64,000 nucleotides of DNA from Campanula takesimana (GCA_026119855.1 JAOWBW010001128.1:186001-250000), one strand, 5' to 3'. Positions 1 through 12,268 are shown, counted from the stretch's first letter. Program-made: numbers and translations. Notes: generated from the sequence alone by a model not told the origin.

Positions 1-57
1 GGGTTTCAAAATTTTAAATGCTGAATTCCGCTGCGCATGTTTGATCGAAACCCAACA
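1..57 (+). repeat. 3' end of the C1 5' LTR
   Basis: Ends ...AAACCCAACA, the reverse complement of the TGTTGGGTTTCC terminus seen at 45000, 52046 and 60465. The rest of this LTR lies outside the window. Confidence 0.85.
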
Positions 58-58
58 T

Positions 59-73
59 TGGTATCAGAGCCCC
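59..73 (+). other. Primer binding site, initiator Met-tRNA (C1)
   Basis: TGGTATCAGAGCCCC starts one base after the LTR end. It is the usual plant copia primer site, complementary to the 3' end of tRNA-iMet. Confidence 0.9.
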
Positions 74-363
74 GTTCATGTTGATTATTTCAATGCCTTG
101 ATCGTGTTATGTGTATATAAATTGTTTATGTGCATGGCATGATATGAATATTGGAATATGTGATGTTTATGTGTTATGTGATTTTATGTGGTTTATTGTT
201 TTGCAACTTTAATCGCACGATTCAATCGCAATAAATAAATTATGGTGGATTCAGAATTGTTGATTATTAATTTTTGATTGGATCAAAGTTTTAATAATCG
301 GGGAAAAACGATTTTGAGACAAAATTTTCGAACTTTGAAAATTCTGCACATTCTGATGGCACC

Positions 364-436
364 GGGCGACCGCACAAAACGCCTTGGGCGGCCGCACAGT
401 TTGGGCGACCGCACAAGGGTTTTTGGGCGGCCGCAC
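364..436 (+). repeat. GC-rich repeat block in C1 leader (type A)
   Basis: Four copies of the 12-mer GGGCG[A/G]CCGCAC at 364, 386, 403 and 425. The variable base alternates A, G, A, G, and the spacings are 22, 17 and 22. The flanks are homologous to the C2 leader, but C2 has a different GC-rich motif here. No coding role is visible. Confidence 0.85.
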
Positions 437-1624
437 AAGGGGATCAGAAGGTCTGATTTTGGTTGAAAACCAGAATCTGGAATTTTTCGAAAGATTCAAC
501 AAAACCAGTAACAGAACCAGTCCAGACTTGCTGATCTGGAATGGGTTTTGGGTAGTTGGTTTGTGTATGGATTTTGGGGTTTGATTTTCCTATTTGTTTT
601 AGTCTTGTGATTCCTAGATTGGTTCAAGGTTTGGATGGCTAATCTGCGTTCATCGAGATTGTGTTTCCCAAACTTGATAGCAATCAAAGTTTCAAAGATA
701 AAACGAAGTTAGAATTATGAAGAGTTCATAATTGCTAAAATTGAGAAACAAAGTTCTTGATTCAATGATTGGAGATCCATGTAGAATTGTGAATGCAATT
801 GGCCTACGTTCATCGAGACCATCTATTGCTTAGTTTCGGCCACATGGACTACTTTATTGGTTTCTTGAATTAGTGCGGGATTGTGGTTGCCTAATGGCTT
901 AGTTCGACCGCACTTCTTGTTGTCTTGATTTGGAGATAATGACCAAAGTTGAAATAGTCTCATCCTCATAATTATAGAGAAACTAATGACACATAAATAC
1001 CATGCTTAAATTAATGGGGATTAATTTAGTGGCTAAACTTGATGTGTAACATGTTTATATTATGTGCTCATAAATGTGTTATATGCTATATGTAATGAAC
1101 CTTCAAAGAAAGTTTTAAGTCTTTTATTGCCATGCCATGATTAAAACACATGTTAGTACATAAGTGACTCTAATGTAGATTCGCCCTAGCGAGATGCATT
1201 AAATTTATTTATGTATGAGCAAGATAAATATTGTGGGCACGCCCTAGCGGGACACATTAACTATGCGTTTAAAATGGTTAGACTTAATTGGGCGTCAAAA
1301 CAGTTTTGGGCCTAGGCAAAGATGAGGTTTAACATGCTTTTTGAAATTGGATTTTTTAAAGAATCTCATAAAAGGAACTAAGAGTCATATGAGATATGAT
1401 TGGCAAGAGTTGTCTACCTAATTAATTTGATTTTGTGTAATCTGCCTTAGCGGACTTAAAATTAAATTAAAGTTGGATCTTAACCCATTAAATTATATTA
1501 TACATTGGATGTATATGAAGGTATATAATTTAGTGGGAGTATTTTGTTTGAAAAATACATTGTTTGTTTCTTTAATGAAAAACTGGTACTTATTAAATTT
1601 GGAAATTTTGCATATTTGTAGATA

Positions 1625-2500
1625 ATGACTAATAACACTCAATCAATGTCGTTGCGATCGATCCTTGAGAAGATAAGCTCGAAGAGAATGGTACTAACTT
1701 TATGGATTGGATCCGTAGCATAAGAATCGTTCTTAGGCAAGAAGATAAGTTGTACATTCTCGATGCGCCACTCCCTGCTGAACCACCGCCTACTGCCCCT
1801 AGGGTAGAAAGAGACAATTACAAGAAACATCGTAATGATTCTAGAGATGTAAGTTGTCTCATGCTTGCTGCTATGTGTTCAAAACTCCAACAAAGTTTGG
1901 AACATTTGGAAGCCTATGAGATAGGCGTGGAGTTGAGAACCATGTTTCAAGAGCAAGCTAGGCAAGAGAGGTACAAGACCATTGTTGCATTCACTACGTG
2001 TAAAATGAATGAAGGGCAACAAGTGAGTCCTCACTTTTAAAATGAAAGGTTATTAGAGCACCTTGAGAAACTTGGCTATCCAATCCCATTGGAGCTAGCC
2101 ACGGATCTCATTCTTAATTCATTGCCTAAAAGTTATAATCAGTTTGTGATGAATTATAACATGCATGGAATGGATAAGAACCTCTCTGAGTTGCATGGGA
2201 TGCTCAAAACTGCAGAGATGAAAATTGTGGAGAAAGGTTCTCCCGTGCTCTTGGTTCATGATGGGAAGAAGCCTGGTGCCAAAGGCAAGGGTAAGGCAAA
2301 ATTGTCAAACCCAAGATAAGCAAGGCAAAGGTTGCCAAGGCTTCTGAGGCAAAACCCGATTCACAAAAGGATGCAATCTGTTTCCATTGTCAAGAAATTG
2401 GTCATTGGAAACGTAATTGCAAGGCTTTCTTGGAAGAGCAAAAGAAGAAGAAGAGCAGCAAGCTGCGTCGACTTCAGGTATCTATATGATAGATATTCTC
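1625..2500 (+). pseudogene. copia gag, C1 (frameshifted)
   Basis: The ATG at 1625 opens a gag reading frame that loses phase within about 60 bases, resumes as an open stretch at 1702-2040, and breaks again near 2035-2060. The central part (2089-2319) has the UBN2-type pattern of copia gag (LPKSYNQF, then LHGMLKTAE). A CCHC zinc knuckle with spacing C-x2-C-x4-H-x4-C is readable at 2379-2420, followed by a Lys-rich tail. Each break corresponds to a one-base difference from C2. Not functional as written. Confidence 0.85.
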
Positions 2501-2509
2501 TTTCTACCA

Positions 2510-5500
2510 CTGATTCTTGGGTATTGGATACCGATGTGGTTCTCACATTTGTCTAAATGTGCAGGGACTAAAGAATAGGAGACTGCTTAAAGAAGGTGAA
2601 GTAGATCTACGCGTGGGGAATGGAGCAAGAGTTGCTGCATTAGCCGTAGGGACTTATGAAGTCACTTTACCTTCCGGATTAATTCTTGTTTTGAACAATT
2701 GTTATTATGTTCCGGATTTAAGCAGAAAAATATATTTCAATTTCTTGTTTGGATAATGAAGGTTTTAAGTTTCTTATTGAGAATAAGAAATTTTCTATTT
2801 ATTTAAATGATGTGCTTTATGGTATTGTAATCATTTAATGGCCTTTATATCTGGATGTCAAGAATGAAAATAATGTCTATCATGTAAATAAGAAATCTAA
2901 ACCTAATGATGTAAATCATACTTATTTGTGGGCATTGCCGTCTTGGTCATATTAATGAGAAGCGTATCTCAAAACTCCATGGGGACGGACTTTTGGGTTC
3001 ATGTGACTTAGAGTCATATGATACTTGTGAGTCGTGTCTTCTGGAAAAATGACTAAGACACCTTTACCAAGTTGGGTGAAAGGGCAAGCGACTTATTGGG
3101 GTTGATACATTCCGATGTATGCGGACCATTAAGTAGCAATACTAGGGGAGGATTTCAATACTTCATAACCTTCACTGATGATTATAGCAGATTTGGGTAT
3201 GTTTACCTAATGAAACATAAAAGTGAAGCATTTGAGATATTTAGAATATTTCAAAATGAAGTAGAAAAACAACTTGGCAAAAGTATAAAGGCACTTCGAT
3301 AGATCGAGGTGGTGAATACTTAAGTCAAGAATTTGATGATCATCTAAAGAATTGTGGAATAGTTTCACAATTGACTCCGCCCGGAACACCACAATGGAAT
3401 GGTGTGTCTGAGAGGAGAAATCGGACTTTATTAGACATGGTTCGATCAATATGAGTCAAGTTGATCTTCCAATATCCTTTTGGGGTTACGCCTAGAAACC
3501 GCTGCTTTCACACTAAATCAAGTTCCAACTAAATCGGTTCCAAAGACTCCATATGAGATGTGGAGTGGAAAGAAACCTAGTTTATCTTTCATGAGGATTT
3601 GGGGTTGCGAAGTTTATGTCAAGAGCCTTATCTCTGACAAACTAGCACACAAATCTGATAAATGTATTTTCGTGGGATATCCTAAGGAAACTAAAGGATA
3701 TTACTTTTACAACCGAGAGGACAACAAAGTGTTTGTTGCCCGAACTGGTGTCTTTCTAGAGAAAGAGTTTCTCTCCAAAGAAATCAGTGGGAGTAAAATA
3801 AATCTTGAAGAAATTCGAGACCCAGAAAATAACATTGAACCAATAGTGGAACAAGAATAAGAACCACAAGGAGTTGTGGAACCTGTTCAAAATACACAAG
3901 CATCTCGCAGATCTAGTAGGTTACGATCCGAGCCCGAGAGATTTGGATTTCTTGTAACGGATAGTAATGAGGTAGAAATCATTGAGAATGATGAACCGTC
4001 AACCTACCAAGAGGCGATATCTTCTCCTGATTCGGACAAGTGGCTTGGAGCCATGGAATCCGAATTGCAATCCATGCAAGACAATCAAGTTTGGAATTTG
4101 ATTGATGCGCCCGAAGGTGTAAAAACCATAGGATGCAAATGGTCTTCAAGAAGAAGACTGACATAGATGGGAAGGTGCATACTTACAAAGCTAGGCTTGT
4201 AGCGAAGGGTTATAGGCAAGTTCATGGTATTGACTATGATGAGACCTTTTCACCCGTAGCAATGATCAAGTCTATAAGAATTTGCTTGCCATTGCTGCAT
4301 ATCATGACTATGAAATATGGCAGATGGACGTCAAAACCGCTTTCCTGAATGGAAAACTCCAAGAGGATGTGTATATGACACAACCAGAAGGTTTTGAACA
4401 AGATTCTAAGGTATGCAAATTGCAAAAGATCCATCTATGGATTGAAGCAAGCTTCAAGGAGTTGGAATCTCTGTTTTGATGAATCGGTCAAAGAGTTTGG
4501 TTTCATCAAGAACGAAGATGAGCCTTATGTATACAAGAAGATTAGTGGGAGCATAGTGCTATTCCTTATTTTATACGTGGATGACATATTGCTCATTGGA
4601 AACGACATTCCTACACTTCAGTCTGTGAAGACTTGGTTAGGAAGTGCTTCGCAATGAAAGATATGGGTGAAGCCGCATATATTCTTGGCATTAAGATCTA
4701 TAGATATAGATCAAGGAGGCTACTTGGTTTAAGCCAAAGTACATACATTGACAAGGTCATTAGAAGATTCCGTATGGAAAATTCTAAGAGAGGAACCTTG
4801 CCCGTGTTACATGGAGTTTCTCTAAGCAAGACTCAATGTCCTAAGACAAAAGATGAGCGTGAGAAAATGAATGATGTTTCCATATGCTTCGGCAATTGGG
4901 TCCATCATGTATGCCATGATTTGTACTAGACCGGATGTGTCTTATGCTTTGAGCATGACAAGTAGATACCAATCCGACCCTGGCGAAAATCACTGGATAG
5001 CTGTAAAAGCGATTCTTAAGTACTTGAGAAGGACTAAAGACTCGTTTTTGGTCTATGGAGGAATGGAAGATGATCTCGTTGTAAATGCTTACACGGATGC
5101 AAGCTTCCAAACTGACAAAGATGATAGCCGATCGCAATCGGGTTTTTGTGTTTATGTTAAATGGTGGAGTTGTAAGCTGGAAGAGTTCCAAGCAAAGTAC
5201 AACCGCTGGTTCTACAACAGAAGCTGAGTATATTGCTGCATCGGATGCTGCAAAGGAAGCTGTTTGGATTAAGAAGTTCATAACTGAACTTGAAGTGGTT
5301 CCTAGTATTGCTAATCCAATAGACCTTTATTGTGATAATAATGGTGCTATTGCTCAAGCAAAAGAACCAAGAGCACATCAGAAATCCAAACACATACTTA
5401 GGCGTTTTCATATCATTCGAGAGATCGTTGATAGGGGAGACGTAAATATATGCAGAGTACCTACTGATGACAATGTGGCGGACCTGCTAACAAAGGGACT

Positions 5501-5567
5501 TCCACAAGCTAAACATGATAGTCATGTTAGGTCCATGAGGATTAGATACATGGGAGATTGGGCCTAG
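2510..5567 (+). pseudogene. copia pol (PR-INT-RT-RH), C1 (frameshifted)
   Basis: The protease site near 2521-2545 lacks one base relative to C2, which disrupts its DTG motif. Then follow a GAG_pre-integrase HHCC region (about 2930-3060), an integrase core (SDVCGPL near 3110, SERRNRTL near 3410), reverse transcriptase (FLNGKLQEDVY near 4345, YVDD near 4575) and RNase H (TEAEYIAASDA near 5217). It ends at the TAG at 5565-5567. Frame is lost at many places (for example near 3300, 3450, 3492, 4140, 4282, 4427, 4640 and 4876), almost always by a single base. Confidence 0.88.
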
Positions 5568-5633
5568 GGCAAGTGGGAGATTGTTGGTAGTGGTGCCCTA
5601 GGCACGTTTAATAAACGTTGTAATTGTTATCAT
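5566..5633 (+). repeat. Polypurine tract and start of C1 3' LTR
   Basis: The purine-rich GGGCAAGTGGGAGAT is followed by TGTTGGTAGTGGTGCCC starting at 5582, matching the LTR edge at 46516 in reverse. Only 52 bases are present before the gap, although a full LTR of this family is about 1.43-1.52 kb. Confidence 0.85.
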
Positions 5634-5733
5634 NNNNNNNNNNNNNNNNNNNNNNNNNNNNNNNNNNNNNNNNNNNNNNNNNNNNNNNNNNNNNNNNNNN
5701 NNNNNNNNNNNNNNNNNNNNNNNNNNNNNNNNN
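5634..5733. other. Assembly gap (100 N)
   Basis: Exactly 100 Ns, a conventional placeholder for unknown size. It hides the rest of the C1 3' LTR and possibly the RING end of the SPL2-like gene. Bases 5734-5945 after the gap do not match the LTR, and I recognise nothing in them. Confidence 0.98.
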
Positions 5734-6480
5734 AAATTATAGGCAAGATCCTTTAAAGTGGAATTTTTACGTGAAACATGCCAATAAAAGTATACTCTCA
5801 GCCGTAAGGAAGGAGTATTTCATACTCGGCAAACCTCTCATGGCTAGTTTTTGTTGGATTCATTTCCATCAAAAAAGAAAACCTGGTTAATACCTCTTAG
5901 AAAATGTGAATAACTACTTGAACTTGTGTAACAGATGTATGCTACCTTACAACAGCATATCCGAGTACTCCAATGCTAATGAGCCAAGACAACTCCACTC
6001 CAGAGTAAAACCTTTGACCTGAAGGCAAGTTCTAGCACCATCTGATCCTTGCCCATGTCAGATCTGAGAGACAACCACAAAATCAGTGAGTAATATAATT
6101 GATTATCAGGCTAAAGAATCAAATATAAGTAGCTCTAAGTGAAAGTAAAACATAACTGAATACAACAATACAGTCAGCTCGTAATGTAAACTTATCATAC
6201 ATGTTAGAAATAAGATATTATGTATTCAAAAGATAGTCGTGCAAATAACTCAATAGAAGAAAGAAAAGCATAACTGCAACTGAATACCCACATACTCCCT
6301 CCGTCCCGCCGACTTAGGATTTTTTAGTCCCGACAGAGGGATTAAGGAAAACTATTATTTTAAGAGGAAAGAGAATGAGGAGGAGGTGTTGTGAGTATGA
6401 AAAAGTAAAATATGAGAGAGAATGAGTGGGAGTAATAATAGTAAGGGAAATGTTTTGTATGACAAGTGGGTCCTATTGAA

Positions 6481-6766
6481 TACTCCCCTGTCCCAGCTCA
6501 CTTGAGACTTATTTCCATTTTGGTCCGTCCCAACTCACTTGAGACCCCAAAATATCCAACTTTTAATAATTTTATATTGAATCTACCCCACCACTCATTC
6601 TCTCTCTTCAGTTTCCACCACTCAATTTATTCAACCAACACTACTATTTACCCACTCATTCTCTCTCTCTCTTCATTTTCTACCACACATTTTCCTTATT
6701 TTATTCTTTTTCCTTAGTTATTGTTCCCACCTTTTAGGTCTCAAGTGAGGTGGGACAGAGGGAGTA
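6481..6766. mobile_element. Stowaway-like MITE
   Basis: Termini TACTCCCCTGTCCCAGCTCACTTGAGAC and its inverted match ending GGGACAGAGGGAGTA, with TA at each border. It sits in the last intron of the SPL2-like gene, next to the left half of another MITE starting at 6293 (CTCCCTCCGTCCCGCCGAC). Confidence 0.8.
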
Positions 6767-8491
6767 TAAAAGTCGGATTATCAAAATAGTTCACAATTAT
6801 AGACCTTCGAAATGAGACCGTTTCAAAGAAATTGATTACGACCTCAAACCCATTCAGTCTCTCCCGAACTGTATGTCCAGAAAGATTGCATTGTAATTGT
6901 TTAAATAGTAGTTTTAAGGAGACGAGTCACCAAAATATTTTCAACTAGTTACACATCCTACTAATCCCATGGAAGGCCACGTCCACTAAGTTGGTGTCTA
7001 ATATTGATTCCAATAGATATCAACTTATAGATGAGTCACACACTAAAACTCCACCTCATGCAAATCCCATACTAAGGCTACGTAAAGACCTAATTGGTGT
7101 CAAGTTATTTCCTTACAAATGACGTGGCCCACTAATTAAAGTAACCATCCAATTTCTTGTATTACCAATCGGTCCCATATTTACTTATTTTATTTTCATT
7201 TTTTTTTTTTGTTTTTTCTATTTCTTTCTTTTGACTTAGTTGACCAACTTAAATTTCAGGATGTCACAGCCATCTCCTTTGCAGATTTAAATCATGCTTT
7301 TGACCGTTTGAGATAGAAGAATCCACAGTATAAACTTCGCTAGAATGAAAAATCTGATGAAGAATAAAACAATAATATATTCTAAAGCAAGATTCTATGC
7401 AGCCTTGTTAAATTCGAAGGAAATGCTTCTTGTAATACATCACTTACAAGAAAAACGGAAGATCCTTGCACGACTTAATTTCAGGAGTCCCAGCCTTTAA
7501 ACTACAAAGGCCAACAGCAGTGATTTCAGTTCCTACTGGAAGAATTTTCTCTTCGTCCAAAAGTCCAACCTACATAATTGATTAATACAACAATAAACAT
7601 GTATGACCAGTTGAGCACATGAAAATTTAAAATATATGAAACAAAAATGGCACCTGCAAGATAAATACTTTGTATTTTTTTCACATAATAAATTAACGTC
7701 TGAACTTACAGGATACTCATAGCCAAAAACCGCCTGTAGGAAAGTATAAGGAGAAGGACTAATAGGCTGCAAGTTGTGATATACTGTTGTGAGAGGAAAA
7801 GGATGCTTTGATCCATCCAAATTCACAATTACAAAATCTGATTGAGGCCACCTGCCGCCTTCAATAAGAATAAACGGAACCTGTGAAAATAAAAAGTCAT
7901 CATAATCGCAGTGAAATTTGTGTAAGAAATTGCCACTGTGATTTAAAAAGAAAAAACAATTGATTAATTGGCAAAAGCAGAACTTCCTAAAGCTTCCAGC
8001 GCAGAAAGTGCGTAAATGGCGAAACCAATATCCTCACACAGTTAGGACTCAGACCCAAAAGGACAAGAAGATCAAGGGTTTGAGAAAAAATCATGACGGT
8101 ATAGGGGTGTGAATGTAACACAACTAAACAACAATTCACCCGTGTTGAACAAAATAAAGACAGCAATATTAAGAATAAGCACAAGTTCACACATATGTTC
8201 ATCTATTGAACATATTAGTTCCCATAACAGGGCATGTTGCCAGTTCTCTGGAGAGACGGTCCATATATTTATGATATACCCTGGGAATGATAACCTATCC
8301 ACTTGCAATTTTGTGCTCGTCAAATATGAATAATAATGTCACTACTAGATACCCGCAGCAGCATACCACAACGTACAAATTACTATTCAAGATGATGCAA
8401 GTGATCCAGTTGATTTTGAACAATGAGCAGCCAACTCACAAGGGGAGCTGATACGAGCTAGATCATCTTGCAAGTAAGATTCATTTACAGG

Positions 8492-9402
8492 CATAGTTGT
8501 TAAAGGCGAATGGCGAGAGGCGGGCGTGAGGTTCCTAGAAAAGGTGAAAGGCGAAGCGGTTGAAAGGCGGCCGAAAGGCGAGCAAGGTGGTAAAATAGAA
8601 AGGAAAAAAAAGTATCATAACATATGTAACATATAACAAGGCTCAAACATGTTATGAACAAGAATTTTGCTTTAAATAAAGTCACAATTTCACACATAAC
8701 AACAACTTAACGCAACTAATACCCCCAAAAAGTGAATTTTATGACAAAAGACACATTTGATGTTCAAATTAGTAACCAAGTAGTCATTCAAAAGCGCGGA
8801 AATAAATTTGAAAGAATGTTAGAAAGAGAAAAATATATGAAATTAAGCTAATATATAATTTCAAATGTATAATTCTAGATTGGAGATGAATATATGAGAT
8901 GATTAAAACTTCAAATAACAATGGAGACCCAAATTTAAGAGAAAAAACAAAGTAAATTAGCAAACACAATAACAGTTGCAAACCTCCATTTAAATATTAG
9001 AAAAAAAGAATTATTGGTAGTGTTCTTGTCAAATTTCTTTGTCACCGTTCTAATTAGTTGTTTATCGCAATTATTTTCTTTCACACACTCGAGATCACTT
9101 AGGGCTATTTTTTGTTTCTTTCGCAAACCACAAGCTATCTTTATCCCATATTTTTTTGAAAGAAAACTTTTTAAGCTAAACATCAAAAATAAAACTACAA
9201 AATGACATAGTTTAACATTACACATATGCCTAATATGCCTTTTGACAAAGGCGGATGCGTGACACTTCTTGCCATATCAAGAAAAGCGTCGCCTGCGCGA
9301 AAAGGTGCATTACAGCCCGCCATAAAACCAAAAGGCGGTCGACCCCTAAAGGCGCCAAAAAGGCGAGGCGGGCGAGAAAGGCGCTAGCCTTTCACAACTA
9401 TG
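8492..9402. mobile_element. Non-autonomous hAT element with AAAGGCG arrays
   Basis: Inverted ends CATAGTTGTTAAAGGC and GCCTTTCACAACTATG, flanked by 8-bp duplications TTTACAGG (8484-8491) and TTTACATG (9403-9410), 7 of 8 matching. The outer 100-170 bp at both ends carry many AAAGGCG-type repeats; the middle is AT-rich with no transposase frame. It lies in the intron between the second and third SPL2-like exons. Confidence 0.82.
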
Positions 9403-11040
9403 TTTACATGCATTCTAATCTCTTAAAAAAAACGTCTGTCCATAAAAAAATGTCTCTATAAAATCAAGAAGAAATCATCATAAAGTTCTGAGCTACTTAA
9501 TGCAAATGAAACAATTGTGTGTACAATAAAGAGTTTTTTCTTCCGCGATTTCTCATGGGAGGAAAAATGAAAGTAGTATTAACAACTAGAACATAGCAAC
9601 AAGTGGAAAAAAATATTACAGTACCGTTCTTGTTGATGATGAATTTTGTTCTTTCCAGGATCTCCAGAACAGAGAGCGGATATCTGAAGTCCAACTGAAA
9701 AGGCCCCTCCCTTCATTGTATATGCACTAGAAAAATACACAGTCATGACGTGAGTAATTAAAAACTCCATCCTGAAAAAATCAATCAAGGAGAGTGCTCA
9801 AGCACACCACAAAATTTTTGCAAGGAACTCCCTATTAGTATATCAGTATGATCACATAAAGTATGAGGGAAAGAAAACATGCAAGTATTGGCAATAATAA
9901 TCACACTTGACATCAAACCATGAGGATACTATGTCATGACTTTTCGATATTGAAGACTTTTAACCGTACTGCGATTTTTCTGTTCATTTACTATTCTCGT
10001 GCATTTCACTTCTGTGAGAGCATAATAAAAGAGTTTGCTCCAAGAACACAAATCAACAATCCAAAATAGAGAGGGGGAGCATTCCTGTCAACTGCATTAG
10101 TAACTGGGACTTTTTCTCTCTAATACTCCCTACGACAAACTTTCCTCATTAACAAGCTCATAACCCCACACACATTAATATCTTCTTTATCCTATTAATT
10201 CAAGTTGCAACCTAGTGATATAAAAGAATATTCAAACAATTGTAGTCAATTAGCTATTCACAGATTGGAGTAAACGTGTTAGCATGACAGACAAGTCAAC
10301 TAGCTCACAAATTCATTAAATGCAATTTCGAAAGAGTGATCCATTATACCGTTCGAGTCCTCTGTAAAACAACAGCTTTTTCGCGGATTCCTGAGAAATT
10401 ACACACTAGGTCTGATACTCTTCCAATTACCATTGACAGCGGACCTAGCTTCCACCACTCCACGAACAATCACAAGTCGTTCAGTTCCGGAATGGCTAAA
10501 GCAGCGCGTCATCGCCGAATCGATAAAAAGAGCACGAGAACAACGAACAGACAAACAGAGAGATGAACTTGAGGATCCGAAGAGAGCGCGGAAGTAAGCA
10601 CACGGACGCAACAGACGTACAGACAGAGAAGGCGGAAGACGGAAAGAGAGGGAAGGAACAGATGAGCGGAGAGAGACGGAACCGAGGTTTTGAAGTTTCT
10701 TGAGAGCGGATGAATTCGAGGAAAATTTCAAGAGACTGCGGACTGATATGTAAGCTAGGCTACGCCGAGTACAGCTCCGTCACCGGCTAGGGCTAATTGA
10801 GAAAGAACAAGAAAGCGCCTGGTCGTGTACAGACATCGTCGCCTGGATTTTAAGAGTAGGTAATCAATCGTTCATATGGAAGGAAACTAGGTGAAAGTGA
10901 ACGGAGGCGAGGCGAGGCGAGGCGGTTGCTTGCAGGTGAGCGGAGCGCGGGGAAACACTTGGGAAACAAGCAGGTAAAGACCTAAAAAGTCAAATAAGAA
11001 AAATTGTTTGATGTTCGTTTATTTCAATGAATTTAGAGGA

Positions 11041-11357
11041 TATTCCCTCAGTCCCAGTCCCAGTCCCAGTTTAAGGTTCATACTTTCCTTTTTTATCGGT
11101 CACAAATTAAGGTTTTTAGTTGCTTTATTCCATAAATGGCAAAATATGAATAGTGTCTTGCATAATCTTGCCCTCAAAAGGTTCATTTAATTACAAAAAA
11201 AAACATTACTTACTTTTCACTCATTTGCTTTATGAATGGTGTTTGGACAATTATATCCTCACATCCTTACTTTTGTTGACCCATTTTTCTTTGTTTTACA
11301 TTTCTTAATAAGCGCACAAAGTCAAACTAAGAACCTTAAACCGGGACGGAGGGAGTA
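11041..11357. mobile_element. Stowaway-like MITE
   Basis: Inverted ends TATTCCCTCAGTCCC and CCGGGACGGAGGGAGTA, TA borders. The left end has the triplicated hexamer CAGTCC. It lies about 200 bp upstream of the SPL2-like start codon. Confidence 0.78.
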
Positions 11358-11913
11358 TTATTTAGTTTAGGGCAATGCTAGGCTTACAAAAGAATTTACA
11401 AAATAAAAGATACAAGGTGTGGTGGTGATATTTTATTGGCCACATCGATAGTGGACCCGGCACACTCATATTTAAAAACACAATACAATTATGACACTCA
11501 TTTTGTAAGCCTCATTTTGTAGCCATTTTTTGTAACTTTATTATTTCCCTTTAGTTTAATGGCCCAAAATTCTCTATAATTAATTATAAATGTATAATAC
11601 AACAGATGATTTTATTAGATTTAGGGTAAATATAAAGTCACAAAAAAGTGCCACAAAATTTAGTCTACAAAATGATGTGTCAAAATTTTATTGGTGTTTT
11701 CAATTAGAATGTATTAGGTCTACTATCGCTATAACTATTAAAATATGGACACCTCATTTTGTATCCAATATTTTGTGAAATTTTTTTGTGCCCTAACCTT
11801 GCTATTTATTAAATGTCAAGCCTCAAGCTCGGGTTTGATATTATACTACTCCCTCCTAACTAACAATTGTCGATATATCCAAAAGTCAAATTCTTTCTCT
11901 TTACCGAAAATTT
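11358..11913. other. Intergenic, AT-rich; possible old MITE
   Basis: No gene seen. AGGGCAATGCTAGGCTTAC near 11369 and TGCCCTAACCTTGC near 11790 are loosely inverted and could be the ends of a degraded MITE. Weak support. Confidence 0.35.
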
Positions 11914-12144
11914 TACTCCCTCTATCCCAAAATGAGGTTATTACTTTCTTTTTTGATCTGTTCCAGCATTTGCTTTATTACTTATAATTTAAAATGGACA
12001 ATAAGACTCACTTGTCATTCTCACAATAAAAACTCTTTACCCACTTTCTCTCTCTTATTTTACTTTTCATATTCACAACATTTATTTTTCATTAGACCAT
12101 ATACCAAGTCAAACTAGAAACTTTAATTCGGGACGGAGGGAGTA
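11914..12144. mobile_element. Stowaway-like MITE
   Basis: Ends TACTCCCTCTATCCC and CGGGACGGAGGGAGTA with TA borders. Short and without a coding frame. Confidence 0.78.
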
Positions 12145-12268
12145 TGAAAAGTGCCTAACTTCAATTAAAACCTCGCTTCAATTAAGTCAAAGAATGATAA
12201 TCTTTTGGAGATGAAACCATATAAATGACGGGCACAATATCAAAATTTGTTCTGGAGTTACAGAACAA

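Larger units (their letters stand above)
1..5633 (+). mobile_element. Ty1/copia retrotransposon C1 (frameshifted copy)
   Basis: In order: tail of the 5' LTR, initiator-Met tRNA primer site, a 1.55-kb leader, gag, protease, integrase, reverse transcriptase, RNase H, polypurine tract, and the first 52 bases of the 3' LTR before a gap. The integrase-before-RT order identifies Ty1/copia. A near-identical copy (C2) lies on the minus strand at 45000-52849. C1 differs from it mainly by scattered one-base insertions and deletions that break the polyprotein into about a dozen frames. It ends against the SPL2-like gene. Confidence 0.93.
5946..10836 (-). pseudogene. SPL2: SPL2/MUL1-like membrane E3 ubiquitin ligase gene, frame-broken and missing its RING end
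   Basis: Exons read on the minus strand: 10836-10350, 9726-9625, 7880-7710, 7569-7448 and 6063-5946, all with GT..AG borders and compatible phases. Exon 1 starts MSVHDQALS and contains an N-terminal membrane segment (LALAGDGAVLGVA, then SVRSLLKFSSNSSALKKL) and RLVIVRGVVEA. Exon 2 has CIYNEGRGLFSWTSDIRSLF. Exon 3 (57 codons, intact) begins VPFILIEGGRWPQSDF. Exon 4 (intact) has VGTEITAVGLCSLKAG and IKSCKDLPFF. Exon 5 has SDMGKDQM and the second membrane segment. Together this is the GIDE/BAM domain architecture of the SP1/SPL2/MUL1 E3 ligases of organelle outer membranes. Single-base frame breaks lie near 10809, 10767, 10402, 10388 and 5980. The cytosolic RING exon is not found; the gap and element C1 lie where it should be. 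Either a true pseudogene or a working gene obscured by consensus errors. Confidence 0.8.

Noticed and set aside
4841..5281. Minus-strand 146-codon frame in C1
   Set aside because: Antisense shadow of the RT/RNase H region.
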